Source: JBGOUP01 sp041477655 (GTDB lineage Bacteria > Patescibacteriota > UBA1384 > 2-12-FULL-50-11). From it: DNA of 12,845 nucleotides. Under the pieces are notes generated by a model. It was not told the origin of the DNA. It searched no databases and was given only the letters and a program-made list of their open reading frames with translations. Of this stretch, positions 6,085 to 12,845 are shown piece by piece; position 1 is the first letter of the stretch, and each line of letters opens with the position of its first letter. The stretch lies in contig JBGOUP010000024.1 in NCBI GenBank assembly GCA_041477655.1, positions 1 to 12,845 on the forward strand, in the 5' to 3' direction. A program made the position numbers and the translations under genes.

Positions 6085-8829
6085 ATGTCTAGTCGAGCTC
6101 CGAAAATATTGTTGATTGATGCTAACGCTCTAATTCATCGGGCCTACCACGCCTTGCCGCCGCTGACGAGCCCGAAGGGAGAGTTGGTTAACGCTGTCTA
6201 TGGCTTTGCTAGCGCCCTACTAAAAGCCCTCAAGGACGAAAAACCCGAGTACGTAGTCGCTTGTTGGGATGCTGGCCGACACACTTTTCGTAATGACATT
6301 TATCCTGAATACAAAGCAACAAGAGCCGAAACTGACGAAGCCTTATATCTGCAAATTCCTCGAACCAAACAGCTGGTTGTGGCCTTAAACATTCCGCTCT
6401 ATGCCCAAGAAGGGGTTGAGGCCGATGACTTGATTGGTTCACTGGCTAAAAACGCCGCCAAAAAAGGCTTACGAACAGTGATCGTGACCGGTGATAACGA
6501 CACCTTGCAGTTGGTTGATGACTCGACTGGTGTCTATTCGTTGAGCCGGGGAGTCAGTGACACCTTGGTTTACGACACCACTAAAGTTAAAGACAAGCTA
6601 GGCGTGATGCCTCGGCAGGTGATTGATTACAAGGCTCTGGCCGGTGATTCCAGCGACAATATTCCGGGCGTGCCCGGTTTTGGCCCCAAAACGGCTAGCG
6701 AGCTTTTAACCAAATACGATACTATCGAAGGGATTTATGAGCATCTGGACGAGTTATCGCCCCGACAAAAACAGCTCTTAATCGAGCACAAAGATTTGAT
6801 GGCTATCTCCCGACGCTTGGGGGCAATTAAAGTTGATTTGGATATTGAGCTGGATCTAAAATCGGCCGAAACCAGTCATTTTGATTTTTCTAAAGCGATT
6901 AATTTTTTCCAGGAGATGGGCTTTAAATCGCTAATTAGCCGTATTCCCAACCACCAAGCCACTGTCCAGTCGAATTTATTTGCCCCAGGGACTGATGCCT
7001 CACCACCGCCAGCCCCCTCTACCCAAGAGCGTTTGCCCTATCGTCTGCTTAAAACCGTTGAGGAAACCAAAACCCTGCTTAAGCGGTTGGCCAAAGTCGA
7101 TAAGTTGGTCATTGATACCGAGACGATCGATTTGGAAGGCGAGCTAATCGGCATTGCTTTTGGCTGGTCGGCCACTGAATCGGCCTACTTGCCGCTAGCG
7201 CCGGTTTATCCTGGCGGCGTACCAATTGAAGAAGTACGAGCGGATTTACAGAAAGTCTTGAATAGTAAAACCATCAAGAAAATCGGTCACAATCTCAAAT
7301 ATGATCTAGCAGTCCTGTCTCGAGCTGGCCTGCCAGTCGAAGGAGTCTGGTTTGACACCATGATCGCCGCCTCGCTACTAGCGACCGGGCCGATGTCGAT
7401 TCGCCTCGATGATCTGTCGATTAGTGAGCTGGGCTTTCGTAAAATCTCCATCGCCGAATTGATCGGTGCCAAGAAAAGTGCGCCCATGACCGATGTTCCG
7501 GCCGAACAGCTAGCCGAGTACTCCTGCGAAGATGCGCTCATTACCTGGCGATTGTTCGAGCACTATTTCCCACAGCTGGAAGATCGTTCCTTCAAGCGAG
7601 TCTTTTACGAAATTGAGATGCCGTTGATGAGCGTGCTTGAAAAAATGGAAGCCCGAGGCATTACCATTGACCTGAAACATCTTAAGAATTTGTCTAAAAA
7701 ACTAGCCGAGCGTCTGACGGCTTTGCAGGCCTCGATACAAAAAGAAGCCGGCGAAACCTTCAATGTTAACTCGCCAATACAGCTTAAAACGATTCTTTTT
7801 GAAAAACTTAATTTGGAAACAGCCGGGGTTAAACGGATGAAGTCAGGCTTGTCGACCGATGCCGAGACCCTCTCCAAACTCAAAGAAGCTCACCCAATCG
7901 TGCCCATGCTCTTGGAGTATCGTGAACTGTCAAAACTTATGAGCACCTACATTGAGACGCTACCCAAATTGGCTGACGCTAATGGTCGGGTTCACACCAC
8001 CTACTCGCAGCTGGGCGCCGCTACGGGCCGGTTGGCCAGTAATAACCCTAATTTACAGAATATCCCCATCCGAACGGAGCTTGGTACTGACGTTCGTCGA
8101 GCCTTTGTGGCTGGTCCAGGCAAAATTTTACTTGGTGCCGACTACTCCCAAATTGAGCTGCGCATTGTTGCTCATATGAGTAATGACCCTAAACTGATTG
8201 AAACGTTCACCAACGGCCAGGATGTGCATAAAGCCGTCTCGGATTTGCTTAATGTCGATCGACGCACCGCCAAGGCTATCAACTACGGCATTATTTATGG
8301 CTTGGGCAGTAACGCTCTGGCTAACGATTTGGGTATTAGCATTGGCCAGGCCAAAGAACATATCGAGCACTACCTGGATCAATTTCCAGGCATTGTTAAA
8401 TATATGAAAGAGATGCGCGAGCAGGCGCATAGCCAAGGCTACGTTGAGACATTATTTGGCCGTCGGCGCTACTTGCCCGATATTCACTCGCCTAATCCCG
8501 GTCTTAGAGCGGCGGCCGAGCGCATGGCGATAAATTCGCCAGCCCAAGGTACCAACGCCGATTTGGTCAAGCTAGCCATGGTTGAGCTTGATCGAACCTT
8601 GCCCGAGGGAGCGGCGATGCTGCTGTCGATTCACGACGAGTTGGTTTTTGAGATTGAACCCGATCAGCTGGCTAAAATTGCCAAATTGGTTAGAGAAAAA
8701 ATGAGTAACGTCATGGAATTGAAAGTGCCAATTACCGTTGAGGTTAAATCTGGCCCCAACTGGGCCGATCTCGCTCCGCTCGAAATTAAAAATCAAATAT
8801 CAAAATCCAAAGATATCTCAAAAACCTAA
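6085..8829 (+). CDS. polA: DNA polymerase I with 5' nuclease and proofreading domains
   Basis: Acts in Okazaki fragment maturation and excision repair. All three domains of the 914-residue product look active. 5' nuclease: LIDANALIHRAYHAL at 10-24, EADD at 112-115, TGDNDT at 135-140, GDSSDNIPGVPGFGPKTAS from 187. 3'-5' exonuclease: Exo I IDTET at 343-347, Exo II GHNLKYD at 401-407, Exo III YSCEDA at 479-484. Polymerase: motif A DYSQIELR with D686, O helix RRTAKAINYGIIYG at 726-739, motif C IHDELVFE with D851. Two deviations: about 10 residues are missing before the O helix (DVHKAVSDLLNVDRR), and the E. coli F762 position is Tyr (Y734). The last 15 or so residues (about 900-914) come from A-rich repeat DNA beyond the family's usual end. 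holA follows after 18 bases. Confidence 0.98.
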   Translation: MSSRAPKILLIDANALIHRAYHALPPLTSPKGELVNAVYGFASALLKALKDEKPEYVVACWDAGRHTFRNDIYPEYKATRAETDEALYLQIPRTKQLVVALNIPLYAQEGVEADDLIGSLAKNAAKKGLRTVIVTGDNDTLQLVDDSTGVYSLSRGVSDTLVYDTTKVKDKLGVMPRQVIDYKALAGDSSDNIPGVPGFGPKTASELLTKYDTIEGIYEHLDELSPRQKQLLIEHKDLMAISRRLGAIKVDLDIELDLKSAETSHFDFSKAINFFQEMGFKSLISRIPNHQATVQSNLFAPGTDASPPPAPSTQERLPYRLLKTVEETKTLLKRLAKVDKLVIDTETIDLEGELIGIAFGWSATESAYLPLAPVYPGGVPIEEVRADLQKVLNSKTIKKIGHNLKYDLAVLSRAGLPVEGVWFDTMIAASLLATGPMSIRLDDLSISELGFRKISIAELIGAKKSAPMTDVPAEQLAEYSCEDALITWRLFEHYFPQLEDRSFKRVFYEIEMPLMSVLEKMEARGITIDLKHLKNLSKKLAERLTALQASIQKEAGETFNVNSPIQLKTILFEKLNLETAGVKRMKSGLSTDAETLSKLKEAHPIVPMLLEYRELSKLMSTYIETLPKLADANGRVHTTYSQLGAATGRLASNNPNLQNIPIRTELGTDVRRAFVAGPGKILLGADYSQIELRIVAHMSNDPKLIETFTNGQDVHKAVSDLLNVDRRTAKAINYGIIYGLGSNALANDLGISIGQAKEHIEHYLDQFPGIVKYMKEMREQAHSQGYVETLFGRRRYLPDIHSPNPGLRAAAERMAINSPAQGTNADLVKLAMVELDRTLPEGAAMLLSIHDELVFEIEPDQLAKIAKLVREKMSNVMELKVPITVEVKSGPNWADLAPLEIKNQISKSKDISKT

Positions 8830-8831
8830 AA
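8793..8831. repeat. A-rich repeat copy at the polA 3' end
   Basis: Aligns in the same orientation with 1718-1755 beside the four-helix-bundle gene. AAATATCAAAAxCCAAAG is shared with one mismatch, followed by a shared CAAAAAC and TAAAA. It encodes the Lys/Ser/Ile-rich tail of PolA and covers its stop codon. Confidence 0.7.
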
Positions 8832-8847
8832 TGATCATGCATAAAAT

Positions 8848-9696
8848 ATGATCTTCTACTTAAAAGGCAGCGACTCATTTTTGGCCAAAGCGGCTATTGA
8901 TAAAATTCGTAGCGGTTACTTAGAGAAGAATCCTAACGGTGTCGAGGTGATGGAGTTAGATGAAGAGACGACCGATTTTAACTGGGCCAATCTGCAGGCC
9001 GTGCCGTTGTTTGCCCAATCGCGATTGCTTATTTTGCGCCGAGTCGGGCTGTTTAACGACATAGCCCAACGAGACTTGGCTCATTTCTTAACCCAAATGC
9101 CCGCTTCAACCCACGTGGTAGTTTGGGATAGCAAAGAGCTCAAAGACAAATCGCCGTTGGTGGCAGTATTGGCTAAAGAAACGCGGATTATTAATGTAGC
9201 GCCACCAGAAGGACGGGCACTCGATGCTTGGGTGGCTAAGCGGCAAACTCATTACGAGCTGGCAAACCAGGCCGGTCAGCGCAAAGCCCTGATCGATCAG
9301 TACGGCAATGATCTCTGGGCGATTGATAGCGCTTTGCGTGGTCTGGTTCTAGGCGCAGGTCTAGACGGCACCGTCAAAGAAGAGGCGAGCCAGCCGTTCA
9401 TTTTTTTTCGAATACTTAAGAGGGGAGACTGGCCTGGTCTCAAGAAAGAGTTGATCAAGCGCTTCCAACGGGGCGAGCCAATCGAGCTATTAGTAGGGGA
9501 ATTGGCGGCCGCCATTCGTAAAGAAATTTCCAACCCTGACCAGTCGCGCTTACTGGTCGATCTTTTGATTGACTGCGACCTTGGCCTGAAAACCGGCTCA
9601 CTCGATGCAGACGACGTCGTTGCTTTGCTTGTTAGCCACCTACCCCAACCCAACCCGACTAGAGTACAATGGGAGGAAATGTGGGAGGGAAACTAA
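8848..9696 (+). CDS. holA: DNA polymerase III delta subunit (clamp loader), HolA family
   Basis: Delta opens the beta sliding clamp within the clamp-loader complex. The 282-residue product is shorter than the E. coli protein (about 340). It begins IFYLKGSDSFLAKAAIDKI, the usual start of the family with a degenerate P-loop position (GSD at 7-9). LFAQSRLLILRRVGLF (54-69) and MPASTHVVVWDSKELKDKSPL (84-104) match the AAA+ part of HolA. DLWAIDSALRGL (155-166) corresponds to the second domain, and the rest is the helical collar domain (about 180-275). The start is preceded by A/T-rich repeat DNA with no Shine-Dalgarno; the gene lies 18 bases after polA, so co-transcription is likely. The DUF2207 gene starts four bases after its stop. 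Divergence is high, as usual for HolA. Confidence 0.88.
   Translation: MIFYLKGSDSFLAKAAIDKIRSGYLEKNPNGVEVMELDEETTDFNWANLQAVPLFAQSRLLILRRVGLFNDIAQRDLAHFLTQMPASTHVVVWDSKELKDKSPLVAVLAKETRIINVAPPEGRALDAWVAKRQTHYELANQAGQRKALIDQYGNDLWAIDSALRGLVLGAGLDGTVKEEASQPFIFFRILKRGDWPGLKKELIKRFQRGEPIELLVGELAAAIRKEISNPDQSRLLVDLLIDCDLGLKTGSLDADDVVALLVSHLPQPNPTRVQWEEMWEGN
9684..9689 (+). promoter_or_regulatory. Probable Shine-Dalgarno of the DUF2207 gene
   Basis: GGGAGG lies 11 bases before ATG 9701, inside the end of holA. It is the only strong Shine-Dalgarno seen before a start in this window. It fits an internal gene of a polycistronic mRNA, in contrast to the promoter-proximal starts that lack one. Confidence 0.45.
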
Positions 9697-9700
9697 CCCG

Positions 9701-11170
9701 ATGGGTTGGCTCAAGCAATTTGGTTTTTACGGCCGATCGTTTCTGTTTTTTGTAATTCTGGCCCTTGTTGGCCTGACTATCCTCTACTTTCATCCCCTAC
9801 GGGCAACCGCGCCGGTTTCGCCCGACGCCAGCAGCACCGCCCCGACTTACGATTTAGACATCACCGTTACCCCCACCGGCGATTTTTATGTTGGCAAAGC
9901 CAAAATTTCGCCCGAGCAGATTATTGGCACCTCCACTTTTCGCTATCGTTATCAGGTCATTAACCGACCCAAAGATATTTTAAGCTCTTTTTCAGTGGCT
10001 GTTCATTTGCCTAAACCAGTTACTGAAGACCTAATTAGCCATCAATTCATTAATAACGGCGGGGCCAGCAACGCTTTAAGTCAGTTAGCCGACAACCAAA
10101 CCATCGTTTACATGGCCAAAGATGTAGGCAGCGAAAGCCAACTGACCATCGAAATGGAACTGCCCAAAACCTATTTTGACCAGACTGCTCTATCGCGAAT
10201 TAAACAAACCGTCACCACCATGCCGCCGATTGTCTGGACAAGCGTCTCCATCGCCCTGCCAGCCCTAACGGGATTATTACTGCTGATCGTGGCTCTGGCC
10301 AGGCTTCGAAAAGTGACTCTGCCGCCAGTCAAAGAACTGACCGATCCGCCCAGTCGCCTGGCTCCGGCTCTGCTTGGAATTTTGTTACGCGGCCGAATTA
10401 GTAGCCGAGAAGTGGCAGCAACGCTGGTCGATTTGGCTAGGCGGGGGCATTTAGTTATTCATCAGGTTTCCGGCAATGATTTTCGCTTTAGACGCCAACC
10501 ATCGCCGGACAAGTTGGATGATTTTGAGGCGGTTTTACTCGATCAGATTTTTGGCCCAGCCGGCGAGAAAATATCTTCTGAAGAAATTAGTTTTTCGCTG
10601 GCACAAGAGCTTTTTAGCCGCCAAGTCAGCCAATCCTTCATTTTGGCCTACAAGAAAATTAATGACCTGGGTTATTTTTACACCAATCCCCTGACTCTGC
10701 ATCGGCGTTACCAAGTCTCGGCTATTTTCTTGTTTAGCCTGGGGCTGATTGGTTTTGTTTTGAACCTGTTAGTCTTTTCCGATTTGAGCCAGTTTGTTTT
10801 ATTTTGGCTAGGCATGATGATCGCGGCTCTAATGGTCTATTTCTTTGCTCGTGGCTTGCCGGTTCGGTCAATCTACGGTGACCGAGAGCTGGGTCGCTGG
10901 TTGGTCTTTCGCCGCTTTCTAACTGATCCACAGCTGATTAATTACGCCGCTCATAGCCAGGAAAAATACCTGGCCTACCTACCCTACGCTATTGTTTTTG
11001 AGACTGAAGTTGAGTGGACCAAACGCTTTTACGATTTGCCTTTCGCCCAACCCGGTTGGTATATCGCTGCCAACATTACGACGATTGATGAGTTTGCTAA
11101 CCATGTTTTCCCCCTCTTTGGCTATCTGGCTCATACCTTAGCTATTAGTAGCCAGCCAGCCGCAAGGTAA
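9701..11170 (+). CDS. DUF2207-family membrane protein
   Basis: A 489-residue predicted membrane protein of the DUF2207 family, whose function is unknown. An N-terminal hydrophobic segment (about 12-30) acts as signal anchor. An extracytoplasmic beta-rich region follows to about residue 170, then a membrane helix at 179-201. The cytoplasmic part contains the family motif ISSREVAATLVDLARRGHLVI (233-253, a winged-helix-like stretch). Two more helices lie at about 338-359 and 363-384. The family's C-terminal signature YLAYLPYAIVFETEVEW is at 423-439. The usual Gly/Ser-rich C-terminal end is not present; the protein ends IDEFANHVFPLFGYLAHTLAI and a few residues more. ATG 9701 is chosen because it follows the holA stop by four bases and has GGGAGG upstream at 9684-9689. 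An upstream in-frame ATG (9605) lies inside holA and adds no family sequence. Confidence 0.85.
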   Translation: MGWLKQFGFYGRSFLFFVILALVGLTILYFHPLRATAPVSPDASSTAPTYDLDITVTPTGDFYVGKAKISPEQIIGTSTFRYRYQVINRPKDILSSFSVAVHLPKPVTEDLISHQFINNGGASNALSQLADNQTIVYMAKDVGSESQLTIEMELPKTYFDQTALSRIKQTVTTMPPIVWTSVSIALPALTGLLLLIVALARLRKVTLPPVKELTDPPSRLAPALLGILLRGRISSREVAATLVDLARRGHLVIHQVSGNDFRFRRQPSPDKLDDFEAVLLDQIFGPAGEKISSEEISFSLAQELFSRQVSQSFILAYKKINDLGYFYTNPLTLHRRYQVSAIFLFSLGLIGFVLNLLVFSDLSQFVLFWLGMMIAALMVYFFARGLPVRSIYGDRELGRWLVFRRFLTDPQLINYAAHSQEKYLAYLPYAIVFETEVEWTKRFYDLPFAQPGWYIAANITTIDEFANHVFPLFGYLAHTLAISSQPAAR

Positions 11171-11260
11171 ATCCGAAACACTAAATCCGAAATTCGAAAC
11201 CATTTTAGGATTGTAAAATTTGAATTTGTTTGGGATTTCGTGCTTAGAATTTCGAGTTTT
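11171..11260. repeat. AT-rich inverted-repeat spacer between convergent genes
   Basis: Separates the DUF2207 gene from the convergent lepB. AAATCCGAAA and CGAAATTCGAAAC on the left recur in inverted form on the right as GGGATTTCG and GAATTTCGAG; CGAAATTC and GAATTTCG are perfect 8-base arms with a loop of about 50 bases. A run of six T follows the right arm. It may serve as a bidirectional terminator, but the stem is weak. The style resembles other CPR intergenic repeats. Confidence 0.5.
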
Positions 11261-11818
11261 TTACTCTGATATGCGATTAATATACTGGGCGCTGTTGAAC
11301 GGAAAGATTATATAGCTAACTCGGCCTATGATGTCGGCTCGAACGACTGGTCCCCAGAAACGGGAGTCGCTGGAACCAGGACGATTGTCGCCGGCCAAAA
11401 AGTATTCATCACTCTTCAGTGTAATCTGTCCCTGCTCGGCATAAGGCGGTGTGCCTAAAATTGGTTGATAGGGTTCGGTTGACACTTGGCCGTTGACCGT
11501 AATCTGGCCATCTTTGGCCACGACCGTTTCCCCTGGCAAGCCGACTACTCGCTTAATAAGTTTAGTTTTAGTCGGGTCAGCCGGAAACCGAGCGGCTACC
11601 ACATCGCCACGAGCAATTGGTTTGCTACCCATATAGCTCAAGCGATTAACCACCACCACTTCTCGATTTTGAAAGTTTGGCACCATACTCTGACCATCCA
11701 CCACCAACGGTGCGCCTACCAAGATAAACACAGTTATCAAAACTACCACCGCAATCAGGGCGTATTTACTAATATCAAAAATAGTTGAGGCAAACGTTAA
11801 AAGGCGAGAGTCTTTCAT
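11261..11818 (-). CDS. lepB: Signal peptidase I
   Basis: Membrane-bound serine protease of family S26 that cleaves signal peptides on the outer face of the cytoplasmic membrane. The product has 185 residues. One membrane helix lies at about 18-38. The catalytic serine S44 is in DGQSMVPNF (41-49), and the catalytic lysine is K89 in KLIKRVVGLPGE (86-97). RGDVVAARFP is at 70-79, and the final conserved block GDNRPGSSDSRFWGPV at 143-158. With a single membrane helix and short length it resembles the Gram-positive type. It starts 41 bases after rpsT on the same strand, so the two may be co-transcribed. Only a weak purine-rich stretch precedes the ATG. Confidence 0.95.
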   Translation of the reverse strand: MKDSRLLTFASTIFDISKYALIAVVVLITVFILVGAPLVVDGQSMVPNFQNREVVVVNRLSYMGSKPIARGDVVAARFPADPTKTKLIKRVVGLPGETVVAKDGQITVNGQVSTEPYQPILGTPPYAEQGQITLKSDEYFLAGDNRPGSSDSRFWGPVVRADIIGRVSYIIFPFNSAQYINRISE

Positions 11819-11859
11819 TTGACTCTCTTACTCTACGGTTTTTGAGGCTGGTCAGCCAA

Positions 11860-12207
11860 TTACTCTTTTGGAGTCTTTTTGGCGGCTGGTTTTTTGGCTA
11901 CAGGAGCCTTTGCTTTAGGAGCGGCTTTGGCTTTAGCTGGTGTGGCAGTCTTGGTTTCGGCCTTTTTGGTTGGTTTAGCCAAACCAGCGCCAAATTGCTT
12001 GGCTAGCTGCGATTTCAAGCGAGCGGCTTTGTTGGAGTGAAAAATCCCCCATTTGGCCGCTTTATCGATCGCAGACATTGCCTGATTGATATTCTCGGCC
12101 GAGACATTCTTAATGGCCGTTTTAATCAGGTTCTTGCGGTGTCGATTAACGGTGGCTTGGGTCTTCGCCACCCGCAGAGCTTTTTTGGCTGATGCACTAA
12201 TGGGCAT
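11860..12207 (-). CDS. rpsT: 30S ribosomal protein S20 with basic C-terminal tail
   Basis: Binds 16S rRNA early in assembly of the small subunit. The 115-residue product contains a normal S20 core at about 1-73: ASAKKALRVAKT, NRHRKNLIKTAIK, and WGIFHSNKAARLKSQLAKQF as the conserved C-terminal helix. S20 is usually about 85-90 residues. Here an extra 40 residues (about 76-115) consist almost wholly of Ala, Lys, Pro and Thr, like histone H1-type tails. The gene is transcribed from a probable TTTACC-N17-TACAAT promoter with a leader of about 20 bases. No Shine-Dalgarno is seen, only a weak GAAG. lepB follows after 41 bases. Confidence 0.95.
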   Translation of the reverse strand: MPISASAKKALRVAKTQATVNRHRKNLIKTAIKNVSAENINQAMSAIDKAAKWGIFHSNKAARLKSQLAKQFGAGLAKPTKKAETKTATPAKAKAAPKAKAPVAKKPAAKKTPKE

Positions 12208-12232
12208 ATCTTCGAATAGGCATGTTAGGAGA

Positions 12233-12261
12233 ATTGTAGCTAAATTTTTCTTCAGGGTAAA
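12233..12261 (-). promoter_or_regulatory. Promoter of rpsT
   Basis: On the minus strand, TTTACC (12261-12256) and TACAAT (12238-12233) are separated by 17 bases. The expected start of transcription is near 12226, leaving a short leader of about 20 bases before the rpsT ATG. It differs from the leaderless spacing seen at other genes here. Confidence 0.55.
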
Positions 12262-12275
12262 GGCTTGAGTATGCT

Positions 12276-12294
12276 TGAGCGGTGAAGCCGCTCA
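12276..12294. repeat. Short perfect hairpin between divergent promoters
   Basis: TGAGCGG and CCGCTCA form a 7-bp stem with a 5-base loop in the frame CTTGAG...CTCAT, resembling the hairpin at 3643-3661. A direct repeat GCTTGAG occurs at 12263-12269 and 12273-12279. It lies between the rpsT and DHH-gene promoters, so it could be a regulatory site for either. Confidence 0.5.
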
Positions 12295-12307
12295 TATATA
12301 ACACTTA

Positions 12308-12335
12308 TTGAACCATAAAGATTTTCCGGTATACT
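12308..12335 (+). promoter_or_regulatory. Promoter of the DHH phosphoesterase gene
   Basis: TTGAAC (12308-12313) and TATACT (12330-12335) are separated by 16 bases. The -10 ends nine bases before the ATG at 12345, so the transcript would carry only about 2-4 bases of leader. No Shine-Dalgarno is present. Confidence 0.6.
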
Positions 12336-12344
12336 GACCAGAGC

Positions 12345-12845
12345 ATGGAATTGAGCCCTAAAGCCCAAGCGGTGGAACTGATTAAGCAGGCTAAATCTGT
12401 TTTGGTGCTGTCGCACAACGACCCGGACGGCGATGCGCTTGGTTCGTCGTTAGCTCTCAAACTGGCTTTGGAGAAAATCGGCAAAACTGTTGATGTGGTT
12501 ATTTCTGGCCGAATCGATGAGACGTTTGCTTTCTTGCCTGGTTACGACCAAGTTATGAAAACGCTCACCTCCAGTAACGAACTTTTTATTACCGTTGATA
12601 CCCGAGCCACTGGCGAAGAACTCAAACTTGGCTGGAAACGTTTTCCAGAAACTCATCAAATTAAAATTATTATTACGCCAGCCAAGGGTAGTTTGGTACC
12701 AGAAGATGTGGCTATCGAGCGGGGTCGACCAACTTACGATTTAGTGATTATTCTTGACACTTCCTCGATCGAACTATTAGGCTCAATCTCCCAAGATTTC
12801 CCCGACCTATTTTATGAGACGCCAACCATCGCCATTGATCATCAC
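12345..12845 (+). CDS. DHH-family phosphoesterase, NrnA-like, 3' end cut by window edge
   Basis: Members of this family degrade nano-RNAs, pAp or cyclic dinucleotide products using two manganese ions. The 167 codons present run in frame to the window end. Motif I, SHNDPDGDALGS, is at 23-34. Motif II, ILDTSS, is at 136-141, and the sequence stops in AIDHH (163-167), two residues of the DHH motif itself. Compared with B. subtilis NrnA there is an extra stretch of about 40 residues (about 82-125, including KIIITPAKGSLVPEDVAIE) between motifs I and II, a form I associate with CPR homologues. The C-terminal DHHA1 domain lies outside the window. Substrate cannot be assigned. Confidence 0.92.
   Translation, partial: MELSPKAQAVELIKQAKSVLVLSHNDPDGDALGSSLALKLALEKIGKTVDVVISGRIDETFAFLPGYDQVMKTLTSSNELFITVDTRATGEELKLGWKRFPETHQIKIIITPAKGSLVPEDVAIERGRPTYDLVIILDTSSIELLGSISQDFPDLFYETPTIAIDHH

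Noticed and set aside
9605..9700. Longer N-terminus for the DUF2207 protein
   Set aside because: The extension lies inside holA in another frame and resembles no family member; ATG 9701 follows the holA stop and has GGGAGG upstream.
1..12845. CRISPR array, phage, insertion sequence or defence system
   Set aside because: No regularly spaced repeats, transposase, integrase, capsid or nuclease-helicase modules were seen; protein content is housekeeping.

Overview
The window looks like chromosomal DNA of a Candidate Phyla Radiation (Patescibacteria) bacterium. This is inferred from protein style, not from a marker search. The MurE-like ligase lacks the usual N-terminal domain, the FemX-type transferase, DUF2207 protein and NrnA-like DHH protein have the form common in CPR genomes, and the intergenic DNA carries A-rich and hairpin repeats. 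The standard genetic code is used: TGA is a stop, and TAA and TAG also occur. Most genes are housekeeping genes.

Layout. Minus strand, positions 1-3246: tsaD, a small four-helix-bundle gene and valS (cut by the window edge just after its KMSKS motif), read in that order and closely spaced. Positions 3247-3700 hold no protein gene but many hairpins and GC-rich blocks. Plus strand, 3701-11170: femX-like, murE-like, polA, holA and a DUF2207 membrane protein, all in one direction with short gaps. They cover peptidoglycan precursor and bridge synthesis, DNA repair and replication, and an envelope protein. After a convergent AT-rich spacer, the minus strand carries rpsT followed by lepB (signal peptidase I). 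A promoter-bearing spacer separates rpsT from a divergent DHH phosphoesterase gene that runs off the right edge inside its DHH motif.

Two themes stand out. First, repeat-like DNA lies in frame inside essential genes: one palindromic insert in tsaD, two different inserts in valS, and an A-rich repeat that forms the C-terminal tail of PolA. The PolA tail DNA nearly matches the DNA flanking the four-helix-bundle gene. This recalls the Rickettsia palindromic elements found inside coding genes. Second, several genes have a -10-like hexamer (TATACT, TAGAAT, TATAAC) ending only 5-9 bases before the start codon and no Shine-Dalgarno sequence, which points to leaderless or nearly leaderless mRNAs. This moves the femX start to a GTG.
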